Of a DNA stretch of 21,965 bases, positions 1 to 9,726 are shown one piece after another. The DNA is taken from contig JAYMTF010001666.1 of assembly GCA_036897485.1 (NCBI GenBank), positions 1-21,965 on the forward strand. The letters run 5' to 3'. Under the pieces are notes generated by a model that had not been told where the DNA came from, ran no database searches, and saw only the letters and a program-made list of their open reading frames with translations. A program made the position numbers and the translations under genes. Every line of letters begins with the position of its first letter. Positions within the stretch are counted from its first letter, which is position 1. This DNA is from Pelargonium nanum (Eukaryota; Streptophyta; Magnoliopsida; Geraniales; Geraniaceae).

Positions 1-918
1 GTATTACTCTCATGCGAGAGACACGCCCGCTCCGATACGAGAGCCGCCGCCGCCGAGGAGCCGCATCCGTCAAAGAGCCGCCGCCAAGGATTTTTCTCTC
101 AAGGAGAGCCGCCTAGGGTTTTTTTTTTTTTTTTGGACTATGAGGTTAAATCCATTTTTGATACTATTATTAACTGTTAAATCTTATGTTTTAATAATTT
201 ACATAATAAATATCAATACATACATTTGGTACTCTTATTCTTAATACTAATACATCAAAATACTTTTTTATATATTATTACATACGTACTTCTTATGCAA
301 ATATACATTGTAATGCACTAAAATAATCAATGATTTAAACTATATACATTGCAATGCATTATATTCTAATTAGTTAACTCGACATGTCAATATCAATGTA
401 TATAAGAAGATAAAAAAAATTACTTATACATATACATTGTAATGTTTGTGTTGGAATCTATATATATTTAAGGAGATTCATAATATTGGGTTCCACATTT
501 TGATTTTACTCTTCCAAGATTGATACCTCCAATTAACATGATTTGGGTTTAATCTCTGTACCTCAATTTCATGATACTCAATTTTGGGTCTAATTACTCA
601 TTTCTTGATCATCAATCATTTCTTGATCATCTAATTACTCAATTTTGTAATTGCTATACTCATTCAAATATTCATCACATGCCCTAATTTCTCATTTCTT
701 GATCATAAATCAGTTGTGCTATTTTATAGTTTAGGAGACAGTGTGATTTGCCATCTGGTTCTGATTTTGTAACTGTGTATTACATGCTCTAATTACTCAT
801 TTCTTGATCATCAATCACTTGGGCTACTATATAGTTTACAAGATAGTGTGATTTGGCATATGATTTTGATTTTCAAATCATGATTATTTTTCCTATTTTT
901 TGGGTTCAAGAATCAGCC
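1..918. other. AT-rich stretch with local duplications, no gene seen
   Basis: The first 120 bases are GC-rich with a repeated GAGCCGCCGCC word. A T-run follows at about 119-134, then strongly AT-rich DNA. The word ATATACATTGYAATG recurs near 302, 343 and 431. Bases 678-873 hold a tandem duplication, listed separately. I see no convincing coding frame. The last part may include the former leader of the F-box pseudogene that starts at 919. Confidence 0.5.
678..873. repeat. Diverged tandem duplication, about 105-bp period
   Basis: Two copies, about 678-770 and 783-873, share the order CTAATT-CTCATTTCTTGATCAT, then CTA-TATAGTTTA, then GATAGTGTGATTTG and a T-rich end. They differ at scattered bases. 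A shorter related piece with CTAATTACTCATTTCTTGATC lies at about 590-640. This looks like an old local duplication in non-coding DNA just upstream of the F-box pseudogene. Confidence 0.65.
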
Positions 919-2140
919 ATGAAAAGGAGCAGAGTTTCAGTACATTCAAAGCCCCATGAACCCACAAGAGAAATAGAGATGAATCCATTTCTTGCGGGTT
1001 GATCATTGATTGATCTTCCTTGGGATGTCTTTGTCGATATTTTTCTTAAAATTCATGTGAAGGGCATTCTCGCTTGCAGGTGTACATGCAAATCTTGGTG
1101 TGAGCGATTCTCAAATCTTCGTCTTGTTACACTTCATTTCGTAAAGGCACCATTTCATCTCATGCTTCGGACCAATGATCCTGAAGGGTCTCCCGGACCC
1201 TTTACATGGTTGAGCTTAAGAACGAAGCTTTTGACGTCAGGAATTGCTTCAGAACCAAGAATTTAGATCCCAATCACTTATCGTACTGCCAATCTCATGT
1301 CAAGATAGAGCTTGGAACCAAGACATGTTGGGCCAAGTGGTTAAATCACTTTGGATTCCCTCCGAGGTCTCAAGTTGGAGCCTCCTTGTCGACGGTATGA
1401 GATGAGATTTGTGGGGTGGGGTTTAGGGTGACGCTCCCTTTGGGGAGTGAGAAACATTGTTACTTCGAGTATGATGTCCTGTTGCTGATAAAAATAAGAT
1501 AGAGCTTGACACTAAATTTCAGCTACCATTGCGCAATGCTGACTCGTTGCTCAAAAATGAAGGAGGTGTCAATCCTAATGTAGCTTCCGAGAAGAAGGGT
1601 TTCCTCACGATGAATAATCCCAAAGATCACAAATTCGGCATTGTGAATTCCTGCGAGGGCTTGCTTTGTTTGTGCGAAGCCCCCAACAATGATCATGTTG
1701 TTGTGTGCATGCAATCCAATCATTGGGGAGTACATAAAACTCCCTAAAGCCGAACAGGTAGAAAGTTCTAAGGATTTGATTGTATCGGGGTTTGGATTCA
1801 GTCCAACGAGTAATCAATACAAAGTGTTGAGAATGTGTAAAAGTACAGGTTGAGATACACACTCTAGCTCGGGACAGGATCATGGCGAAACATTGGAGCA
1901 ACACCTTACTTGTTGCGTTATGAGATGACGTTCCCTGCATATCTACATGGATGTCTTCATTGGATACACTACGATTCTCGGAGTTCGGGTTCTATAGTTT
2001 CATCTCAGAGTTCGAGTTTTGTAGTTTCGTTTGACTTGGAGAAGGAGCAATTCAAGTCAAGGATTTCTTCATGTTCCAACCCTCATTTTTCTCAAGGACA
2101 TTATCAAGGGAGATCATGTCGAGGTTCTTAACATCGACCC
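919..2140 (+). pseudogene. F-box/FBA-domain protein pseudogene
   Basis: F-box proteins are the substrate-binding subunits of SCF ubiquitin ligases. A start at 919 opens a frame that meets an in-frame TGA at 1000-1002, then continues as an F-box, with LPWDVFVDIFLKI followed by the usual ACRCTCKSW (about 1012-1113). The frame is lost near 1190-1210; similar protein resumes in another frame (about 1206-1320). An F-box-associated (FBA) domain follows in further frames. Its signs are FGIVNSCEGLLCL (about 1635-1675), then NPIIGEYIKLP after another shift near 1705, and LRYEMTFPAYLHGCLHWI (about 1911-1965). The order F-box then FBA fits plant FBA-type F-box proteins of about 380-420 aa. At least one stop and several shifts make it a decayed host gene. 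The exact 3' end is uncertain. Confidence 0.8.
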
Positions 2141-2640
2141 AAGGTAAATTTTTATCTTCTTTTACGATTGCTTTTGTTTTCTTTAACAAAATCTATGTTG
2201 GATATAAGAATTGTTTGGTATATCAATTTTGATGGTTCAATGTCTTAATTAGTTGGTTTAGTTATACTAACTACATGTTAAGAATTTATAATAGTTGCCA
2301 ATGTATTAACAGAGAAATACTCATACAAACTTAACAATTTTGAAAGTGAATAACACAAAAGCACCTGTAAGTTAATTATTTGCAAATTCATAAGCAGATG
2401 GTAATGTGGATATAGATTGATTTTCTGATAAATATAGAAGTTAATACATGATATTGGAGTTGATAATTTAGTCTATAATGGGAAATCCATATAGAATAAA
2501 AGGCTCCTGTATAAGAGATTATAGGGATTTATGAGGTACTACTTTATCAAGGCAACTCAACTACTTACTAATCCATATAGAATGAACAAAAACAATTTTT
2601 TTTGCTTTGGAACTACTTGAGGTCTAACTCCTAACTACCC
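2141..2640. other. AT-rich intergenic DNA, nothing recognised
   Basis: I see no coding frame or RNA gene. The only internal structure noticed is a short direct repeat of AATCCATATAGAATRAA, near 2482 and 2571. Confidence 0.4.
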
Positions 2641-2649
2641 ATCTCCTTT

Positions 2650-2990
2650 ACTTTTTGTTTGGTAGCATAAACTTTTATTGTAAAAAAAACCATTTGAATT
2701 AGTTTTTGGTAAAAAAACCTAATATATAGTAATTGAACTTTCGCATATGAACCAGTTTGGTTTGTAAACTTTTATTAACCTAAAACGGTCCCTGAATTTT
2801 TAAATATAGACTCAAAACGGTTATTGTCGTTAGTTTCCATCAATTTTTCTAGTTAAGTGATTTGATGTGCAATTTAAAATATATTAAATAATTATTTTAC
2901 TGAAGTACCGGTCCAATTGTATTGAACAACTCACTTGACCACTTGACCAACACATGACCCGTCACGTCAGCAAAATAATTGAAAAAAATG
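2650..2990. repeat. Possible half of a MULE-type dispersed repeat
   Basis: The text alternates short phrases such as GAACTTTCGCATATGAACC, CCTAAAACGGTCCCTGAA and CCCGTCACGTCAGCA. This style is common in plant Mutator-like non-autonomous elements, and similar CACGTCA wording occurs in the element at 9059-9583. I could not find matching inverted ends or a target-site duplication, so limits and class are uncertain. Confidence 0.3.
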
Positions 2991-3225
2991 AATATAATAG
3001 TGGTTAAATGAGTTTTTCAATTTCAATACATCCATGATATAATAGTGGAAATGGGATCTTGCAATTTGGATAGGCTTAGAGAATATTGGAGCCTTGGGGA
3101 TTTTAGGCGATTCTTGACAAATTTCAGAGCTCGAAAAGGTTTTGATGTCCTAAGAAGACTTGAAAGAAGTATAAGAACCCCCTAGAAGTGGCGTGCTCAA
3201 CGGAGACGACGACCTCTGCTCCGAT

Positions 3226-3342
3226 CTGGAGCCGTGGAGGCGAAGCCGGAGCCGGAGGTGGGAGGGTGGTGGTCGATCTGGAGTTGGAGGCTCGGCTGGA
3301 GCTGTGGAGGCGAGGCCGGAGCCGGAGGTGGGAGGGTGGTGG
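3226..3342. repeat. GC-rich island with a 47-bp direct duplication
   Basis: Bases 3226-3272 and 3296-3342 are copies of the same 47-bp unit with two differences, at an offset of 70 bp. Both contain GCCGGAGCCGGAGGTGGGAG. The island (about 3185-3400) is far richer in GC than its surroundings and is open in several frames on both strands. That is expected of such composition and is not evidence of a gene. It could be a captured or decayed exon piece. Confidence 0.7.
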
Positions 3343-3701
3343 CCGTCGGCGGTGAAGAGGCTGCAGAGAGGGAAACGGGCGAGCAAGGGTTGGTAAGAGT
3401 GTGCAAGACTAGCTCATACCTAACTTTGTCGGGCTACCCCAGTCATCGGCGGCACGGGTGACGCGCTCTATATCATGTGGTTGTTTTCACTGTGGTGATC
3501 TGCTAGAATAACTGCAGATTTCATGGTTAACTAGTTTTTAGCTCTTTCATACTTAGCATGTATTATTTTGAAAGTTAGGGTCGGTGAGGCTCGACTATTT
3601 AGGTGATTAGATGCAGTGAAATGTATGACTCCTTGGATAGCCGAGCTAGTTGTAGGTGAGAAAGAAAGCGAGATGGTTGAATCTGCGTAGCGCATGAGCT
3701 C

Positions 3702-3821
3702 TTTTTTTTCTTACCCAATTTTTTTTATAGTCAATATATATCCACAACATTTGAATGAAGATTCGAACGTAAGATCTCAAGGAGAACAAATACCTTAAAC
3801 CACTTGTTTCAATGGTTGTTG
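3702..3821 (-). mobile_element. tRNA-derived SINE, older copy
   Basis: Read on the - strand, the unit starts near 3821. An A-box-like AACAAGTGGTTTAAGG (3794-3809) is followed by a B-box-like CGTTCGAATCT (about 3759-3769), and the element ends in A-rich sequence (3702-3709). The head aligns with the SINE in intron 5 of the CSLD gene (13058-13148): both have CAACCAT, AAGTGG-TTAAGG and a B-box, at similar spacing. Flanks 3687-3701 (GTAGCGCATGAGCTC) and 3822-3835 (GTAGCATCTCGCTC) may be a decayed target-site duplication. Confidence 0.6.
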
Positions 3822-3941
3822 GTAGCATCTCGCTCATTGTGGACGTTCATCATCGCGAACATTCATATAGAGGTGACGTGTCCTCATTAATTCGATTTTT
3901 GATTGCTTCGTACATTAGGTAGCAACAACGTGGTGAATAAT

Positions 3942-4625
3942 GAGTGGTGGTAAATCCACACTCAAAAATGTTAAATTCACACATTTTAACCTCCACATAA
4001 CTACCCTGAATTTCTCACAACCGATTCCGTCAGTTATATTTGACGGAAAATGGCATTTAATGATCATGCGCTTAGCTTATGATCAAAATATTTTTTTTAA
4101 ATTCCCTAAATACCCCCTCTTTCATTTCACCACTCTCATTGAATGTTTGAATTATCGGTGCAGGAAAACTCATTTCTTGAAAATTTCGGTTACCAGAATT
4201 TAGAATTTTCAAAACTTATCTAACTATCAAAATCCAATTTTAACAAATTGGGTTTGTCTAACATGTGTAACTCCTGCACATATTAAAGGGTATTGAAATT
4301 CAAATTTTGTATTATTTTATTATTTATTTACTAACTTCTTTTATGTTTTCAGTAAATGATAAATAAAAAATATTAAACACAGTTCTCAATATAAAAAATT
4401 TAATTGTTAAACTATTAATTAAACACGATTCCAAATACAAAATGTATTGAAATTAGTGAACAAATAATAAATAATACAAACTTGAATTTCAATACCTAAC
4501 ATGGACACATGTTAGACAAATTCTTAATAGAATAATATTATAAAAATTGAGGGAGTAATTGATGTGAAAAGTAATTTAAATATCTAACTAAAAAACTATT
4601 ATAGTTCCGGGATTTATCACCACCC
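3942..4625. mobile_element. Candidate inverted-repeat element hosting a nested one
   Basis: GAGTGGTGGTAAATCC at 3942-3957 is matched in reverse complement by 4610-4625, at 14 of 16 positions. The interior has no coding capacity, and a second foldback element (4250-4523) sits inside it. Without that insert the outer element would be about 410 bp, a usual MITE size. No clear target-site duplication was found and the superfamily is unknown. It ends about 115 bp upstream of the BAHD gene TATA box. Confidence 0.45.
4250..4523. mobile_element. Foldback MITE with about 90-bp arms
   Basis: The left arm (4250-about 4335) and right arm (about 4435-4523) are inverted copies. Shared landmarks are TTTGTCTAACATGTGT at the tip, then GGTATTGAAATTCAA and TTTGTATTATTTWATTATTT. 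The arms are diverged by small indels. No coding sequence lies between them. I could not settle a target-site duplication. It appears nested in the element at 3942-4625. Confidence 0.65.
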
Positions 4626-4742
4626 TTGACAATTTACTTATTTTTGAATAAAACATTGACACATATATCTAAAGTTAAAACAAATTTATTGTAAAGAATT
4701 AGAGAATACAAACTTTTTAGGCCAATTTTTCAAGTGTCTCTC

Positions 4743-4750
4743 TATAAATA
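4743..4750 (+). promoter_or_regulatory. TATA box of the BAHD gene
   Basis: TATAAATA follows CT-rich sequence (CAAGTGTCTCTC). In plants transcription usually starts about 25-35 bp downstream, here about 4770-4782. That would place the ATG at 4750 upstream of the transcript and favour the ATG at 4786. Confidence 0.6.
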
Positions 4751-4785
4751 TGTTCTCATTTGATCATTTTTACCATAAATTGAGA

Positions 4786-6233
4786 ATGAGTAAAGCCAAG
4801 CCAGATGAGGTTGAGATCAAGATCATCTCAAGAGACACCATTAAGCCATCTTCTCCAACACCTCACCATAACAGAAACTTCAACCTCTCATTCTTTGACC
4901 AGATCATGCCTGAATGTTTTTATCCATCGCTCATCATGTTCTACACTCTTGATCAACACGTAAACTATAATCTCCTAAAGTCGTCATTGTCCGAAACCCT
5001 AACCCTCTTCTACCCACTCGCCGGAAAGATCATAAAAAACGAGTTATTCGTAGATTGTACCGGCGACGAGGGAGTTGACTTCTTGGAGGCAAAGGTATCT
5101 AGCTGTGTATCCGACATCCTTAAACACCCGGATACAATGTTACTGTCCAGACTCCTCCCGACTAAGACCGTGTCCGTAGAAGAAGCCGCCGCCTCTGGTC
5201 GGCCGTTGTTGGTTCAAACCAACTTGTTTGACTGTGGTGGGATTGCTATTGCTGTGTCTATTTCTCATAAGGTGGCGGACGCGTCCACGCTGAGCTTGTT
5301 CATCAAAGTATGGGCCGCCATGGCTCGTGGTGCCGGAAACACGGTCGTGCCGGATATTGGCATCATAGCTTCCCGATTTCCGGCTAATAGTGTGCCCATC
5401 AACTCAGCCCCAGCTCCGGTGGATCATCCAGCGTGCATATGTAAAACAAGAAGGTACTTGAGTATTGAATAGGATTTCTATAATTTTACAAATTTCAACT
5501 AAATTTATTTAATTGATTAGTGTGCATTGTGACATCTAAGTCCTACAAAATTTCTAACTCATTTATTTTTATTAGGTATGTTTTCGATGCTAAGAGCATC
5601 ACCGCTCTTAGAGCCAAAGCAAGTAGCGCAAGCGTGCCAAGGCCTTCGAGAGTCGAATCTGTTTTAGGGCACATATTGATGAGCATGTTGAGATTAGATT
5701 TAGGACACACGGGAACATCATGCGGTTTGTTGCATTCCATGAACCTCCGTAAGAGAAACAACCCGCCCGTCTCCGAAAACTCATTTGGAAATCTTGTTGG
5801 ATACTTTACTGCAGAAGTTAACAAAGGGGACGGAGTGGTGTTGCATGAATTGGTGAATATTATGAGGAGAAGGTTAGAACATGCCAACGAAACCTATGCG
5901 AAAAAGATCGAAGGAGAGGGACGTTTTACTGCAATTTGTGAAGCCAGAGAAGAGTTTATGAGCTTGACTATCAAGTATGGCGAAGATTTGTTCAAGATCT
6001 CGAGTTGGTGCAGATTTTCGTTGTATGAAAATGCTGATTTCGGGTGGGGACGACCAGTATGGATGAGTCCTGATAATTTGACGATGAAGAATATTGTTAT
6101 GTTGACAGACACGAGAGATGGAGATGGGATTGAGGTTTGGTTAACCTTGTTGGAGGAAGATGTGAGAGTTCTTGAAACAAACCAAGAATTTCTTGAATTT
6201 GCTTCTGTGAATCCAAGTGTCCTCCTCCATTGA
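4786..6233 (+). CDS. BAHD-family acyl-CoA-dependent acyltransferase
   Basis: BAHD enzymes transfer an acyl group from acyl-CoA to a hydroxyl or amine of a metabolite, usually in the cytosol. Exon 1 is 4786-5453, the intron 5454-5575 (GT-AG, 122 bp) and exon 2 5576-6233. The join completes an Arg codon and gives 441 aa, a normal family length. The catalytic HxxxD motif is HKVAD at residues 161-165; the structural DFGWG motif is intact at 377-381. The N-terminal IKIISRDTIKPSSPTP and the YPLAG motif (76-80) resemble the clade of vinorine synthase and related alkaloid/terpenoid acetyltransferases, from memory of the family; the substrate cannot be read from the sequence. An in-frame ATG at 4750 would add 12 residues but overlaps the TATA box, so 4786 was chosen. 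Both exons are uninterrupted and the gene looks functional. Confidence 0.92.
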
Positions 6234-6310
6234 TGGAACAATGATTTTCTTTAAGTTCGTTTGTTGAATGTTGCAATTTTTTTACATCTTTTTTTAATGT
6301 GTTAATTAAT

Positions 6311-6320
6311 AATAAATAAA
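6311..6320 (+). terminator. Polyadenylation signals of the BAHD gene
   Basis: Two overlapping AATAAA hexamers (6311-6316 and 6315-6320) lie about 80 bp after the stop codon, in AT-rich sequence following a T-run. This is a plausible plant near-upstream polyadenylation element. Confidence 0.5.
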
Positions 6321-6402
6321 GTTTTTACTATTTATATATAGGTAACCTCCACAACATAAATTAAATTTTATTTAGGTTAATATTAATTAAAATAAAAGGG
6401 CC

Positions 6403-6419
6403 AATGATAAAGTTTTCTT
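6403..6419. repeat. LINE target-site duplication, left copy
   Basis: AATGATAAAGTTTTCTT, identical to 7569-7585. The bases just outside the two copies differ, which sets the length at 17 bp. Confidence 0.85.
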
Positions 6420-7568
6420 TTTTAAAAAAAAAACTCAATTGTATTATTTTATTAACCAAGTCAGGCAATGTCAAAGCTTTGATAACCTCCGGACCAGACG
6501 GCCCAACCCAGGCAACTAAGTGTAACGATAGTTTCGAGAACTTAGCTAAATAATCGGCAACTCGGTTCGCAGACCGGGAAATATAATTAAAGCTAATAAA
6601 ATGAAATTGGGCTGCTAAACAATTTATATCCGCTATAATCAGATCAAAGGCACTAGTGTCACCCTCCCCTCCAGCCTGGATTGCATGGACCACTTCATTC
6701 GCATCTGATTCCACTTCAATACCAAGCCAACCCAGGTCCCAAACCCACCGAACCGCTTCACGAATGGCTAGGGCTTCAGCCATTCGGGGTTCCATCAGCC
6801 CTTGCCAAGTCCGCCAGCCTCCACCACAGACTCCCCCGTCCCCGTCACGAACCACCCATCCCACTCTCGACCTATTGGTTTCCGCGAAGCTCGCGACATA
6901 TGTATTCAATTTACGCCGGCCACCCAATGGTCTGGTCCAGTTTTCCGAACGCTGAATACGCTGCACATTTACTCGCGTGTGGCCAATTCTCCCAGCAAAT
7001 GCCTTTTTCCAAACTTGCTGCATCGAATTGACCGTGGCCTTAATGGTCGGCGCTGATTTATTCACCCTATTCCACACCCATTCATTGCACGCCTTCCACA
7101 AACCCCACGCTAAATATAGCCCTTGAGCCATCTTGGAACTATCATGCAGATCCATCAGTTTCTGAAACCACTCAACCGGCTCTGTGACCGAAGCGAACAA
7201 CTGATATCATCCTGCAGCTCTCCAAACATCTTGCGCCACAGGACACCGAAGCAGAAAGTGAGCGGCTGATTCCGGTGCTCCACCACACCGGGAGCAGATC
7301 AGAGACACCGGAATATGACGACAAGCAACCTCAGTTAATACTAGCAAACTTCCCAACAGCAATCGCCACCCAAACTAGCAAATGTTGGGTTGGACTTTTG
7401 CATGCCATAACTGTTTCCACAGGCCATCCACTGGAACTAATTGAGAATGAAGAAGAACTTTGTAGCCACTCTTTACCGTATAGGATCCTCTCTTCTCAAA
7501 TGATAAACTCAGTTTTATTTTAACAATTTCTCTCCGCTCCTCCTCCGAGAAACGATCTAACATGATCG
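6420..7568 (-). mobile_element. 5'-truncated LINE (L1-type), ORF2 3' end
   Basis: The insert is flanked by a perfect 17-bp target-site duplication, AATGATAAAGTTTTCTT, at 6403-6419 and 7569-7585. Its 3' end, on the - strand, is an A-run beside 6420, as expected for target-primed reverse transcription. Only the end of ORF2 is present. First comes a zf-RVT segment (about 7560-7205) with YTVKSGYKVLL and a CSRCGGAPESAAHFLL-like Cys/His pattern, with at least one frame change or stop. An RNase H-like domain follows (about 6960-6480). It keeps the Glu of RMAEALAIREAV, the Asp of EVESDANEVVHAI and the Asp of NRVADYLAKF, but the first catalytic Asp is missing (LNTYVASF where relatives have LNVDASF). 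It is a dead, fairly recent insertion 170 bp past the BAHD stop codon. Confidence 0.88.
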
Positions 7569-7585
7569 AATGATAAAGTTTTCTT
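7569..7585. repeat. LINE target-site duplication, right copy
   Basis: Identical to 6403-6419. It marks the 5'-truncated end of the LINE at 7568. Confidence 0.85.
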
Positions 7586-7689
7586 GAATTAGTAGACCAT
7601 GTTTTTTTTATTAAAAATATTCAAGTGGGTGCAGTTTATTTTTATTAAAAAAACATATATGAAACCGGTATGTTGCCACCCTAGGCGGA

Positions 7690-7830
7690 AAGTCGGACAC
7701 CCAACCCCGGTTCCTCCCCCTTACCAACAGTTGATAGAGACACTCGAACCATCCTACCATCAACAATCTGCCACCTAAAACCATTTCTAAGAATACCTTG
7801 TGCCTCTAAAATCGACCTCCAAGTATAGCT
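7690..7830 (-). mobile_element. Older LINE ORF2 fragment (segment after RT)
   Basis: The - strand reads SYTWRSILEAQGILRNGFRW followed by QIVDGRMVRV. This matches the segment between the reverse transcriptase and zf-RVT in plant L1-type ORF2 (usually SYxWRSIL...GxRWRIGDG...V). It lies outside the target-site duplication of the LINE at 6420-7568, so it belongs to a different, older copy. It may go with the RT fragment at 8329-8547. Confidence 0.6.
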
Positions 7831-7859
7831 CAGATACAACCCACCTTAATTAGCTCGTG

Positions 7860-8195
7860 TAAACGAGCAATCTGGGATTTATTTTTCTTTTTAGATGTAA
7901 AGCGAAGGGTTCCTGGAGAGCATTATTTGAACACGAAAGAGTTAGAGATGTGTGGATCCGATGGGACTTCTGCTATATTTGTCTCTGAAGCTACATGTGT
8001 CATGATCTTTTGGATGTGCTCCTCGTCATCTTTTATAACACCAATGTACAAATATTTTCAGTTCGGGCAATGATAGGTTGGCGTGTATGGTTCGTCGCAT
8101 GGGAAACATATGCCCCGCGGTTGAGAATCATTAGATTTTGCCGATAACAAACAACGAATTTCTTCAAGCACCTTGCTCAAGCTTCTGAATCTCAG
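7860..8195 (-). mobile_element. Ty3/gypsy LTR-retrotransposon fossil fragment (gag C-terminal region)
   Basis: The - strand shows a zinc-knuckle-like passage (PRGICFPCDEPYTPTYHC) followed by an acidic stretch, in the order seen at the gag-to-protease junction of plant Ty3/gypsy elements. It is a short, broken fossil with no LTRs recognised. It sits between two pieces of older LINE sequence, so it may be an insertion or part of a mosaic. It looks old. Confidence 0.5.
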
Positions 8196-8328
8196 GCTAA
8201 CCATAAACTTACTTGAACACATACGCCCCCATTACTTCCAATGGATTCAATTTGAACCATTGCCCTTAGAACCTTACCAATACGCATTCTAAATAAGCTC
8301 AAACTCCCCTCCCCCCGCACTCATATCT

Positions 8329-8547
8329 CTATAACATATACATGCTCATTAAATACGTTGGAAGCGCTTGTGCCACAAACTTAAGGAACACCCTCTTCCT
8401 AGCCGTTGAAAGGAACTTTCTATTCGGACCTCCCACTCTATCTCTAGCCACATCCAACAACTTTCTAAACAATCCCACCTGACACCTATCTATCCCAATC
8501 GACATGACCAAATAGATTTCAAACCCATTGACTTCCCGGATCCCCAA
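8329..8547 (-). mobile_element. Older LINE reverse-transcriptase C-terminal fragment
   Basis: The - strand reads RKFLSTARKRVFLKFVAQAL then PTYLMSMYML. This matches the conserved LS-AGK-VLIK-VAQAIPTYVMS block at the end of plant LINE reverse transcriptases. Only about 70 residues are readable before the frame is lost. It is an old fragment, plausibly from the same copy as 7690-7830. Confidence 0.65.
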
Positions 8548-8580
8548 ATATATGCGAACTCCCTTTCTAACCTATGATCT

Positions 8581-9049
8581 CGAGTTTAGACTAAAGACCA
8601 CCTACGATTTTGCGAAGTTAACTTACTGACCCAACGCTACAGTAGATTCTAAAAGCACCACTTTAAACACCACTCGTTATTGAAACCCGTATAGATTGTT
8701 TCTTCGGTAAAGCCAACAAAAACTTGAACCTTGCCCAACCCGTCACACTAAATAATTCAAGTCCTCTTCTCTAAACTCACCTCTCAATTTCACTTGCCCT
8801 CAATCTCATTTATCCAGTAAGAATTTTTCTGATTTTTTGGTATTTGAATCATATACTTACTTGTGTGGTTGCTATGAAAATCTTAGAAAATAAAGTGAAA
8901 CTGCCATTTTGGCCTCGTCCCTTTCTTTCGCTACATTCATCTATAGTTTTTGCTAATCATCAATGTGTTTATGTTCTATTTCTGTATATGTTTTTTTAAT
9001 GCTATCAAGATATGCTTTGCTTTATCTTTGTAGTTTTTTTTTCCTGTAA
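8581..9049. other. Intergenic DNA, nothing recognised
   Basis: No coding frame of note on either strand, no inverted ends and no RNA gene were seen. The last 200 bases are T-rich. Confidence 0.4.
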
Positions 9050-9058
9050 TAATATTTC
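9050..9058. repeat. Left target-site duplication (9 bp) of MULE-like element
   Basis: TAATATTTC, matched by TAATACTTT at 9584-9592 at 7 of 9 positions. Nine bp is the usual Mutator-like target-site length. Confidence 0.5.
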
Positions 9059-9583
9059 GGGTTAAATGGTTTTGTCTTCCTTGCACTCACACTTTTTTTG
9101 GATTAAGTCTCTAATCAAGGTTTTGCATGCATTTAACCCTTGTATTAATTTTTTTTATTTTACCCCTATTAATCGGTTGTAGCAAATCAATTTGTGTCAC
9201 GTCATCTATTGAAGACATGTCACCATGCCAACTCATAATAGTAGTCATTTGTTGAGGTGAGATCGTTAAACGATGCATTTTCTTTTATATTTTCCAAAAT
9301 AAACAGTCAAAATTCGTTTTGGCTGAATGCAAAGGAAAAAAAATAGAATTAAAACGTAACGTTTTGCCTTTAGTGAAAGTTCGTTGGCGTGACAACTATT
9401 ATGAGTTAGCATGGTGACATGACATCTATTGTTGATGTGGCACAAACTGACATGTTACAACCGGTTAATAGTCGTAAAATAAAAATATTAGTTTAATGCA
9501 AAAGTTAAATGCATGCAAAACTCTAATTAGAAGTTAAACTAAAAAAAGAGTACGAGTTTAGGAGAAACAAAACCATTTAAACC
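9059..9583. mobile_element. Mutator-like MITE with about 180-bp inverted ends
   Basis: The left arm (9059-about 9245) and right arm (about 9393-9583) are long inverted repeats. Shared landmarks from tip to centre are GTTAAATGGTTTTG (with small changes), TTTTGCATGCATTTAAC, ATTTTAC-CTATTAAYCGGTTGTA, ATGTCACCATGC and AACTCATAATAGT-GTCA. The centre (about 9246-9392) has no coding capacity. Long inverted repeats and a decayed 9-bp target-site duplication fit a non-autonomous Mutator-like element. Arm divergence suggests an old insertion. Confidence 0.8.
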
Positions 9584-9726
9584 TAATACTTTTTTTTATA
9601 GCTTTCTTGAATTTGAAATCACTCAAGTTTGGAATAAAAGTGGCCTTTGAATTATTATGCTTTCGATACGTAGCTAATTTGTCCAATTTAGTGAAGATAT
9701 GGATACCTTGAGGGGAGAAACTCCTA

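Noticed and set aside
3150-3461. Overlapping open frames on both strands in the GC-rich island
   Set aside because: GC-rich repeats keep several frames open by composition. No domain, start context or splice signals support a gene.
4750-4785. Longer start for the BAHD protein
   Set aside because: The ATG lies within the TATA box and the extra 12 residues do not match the family N-terminus.
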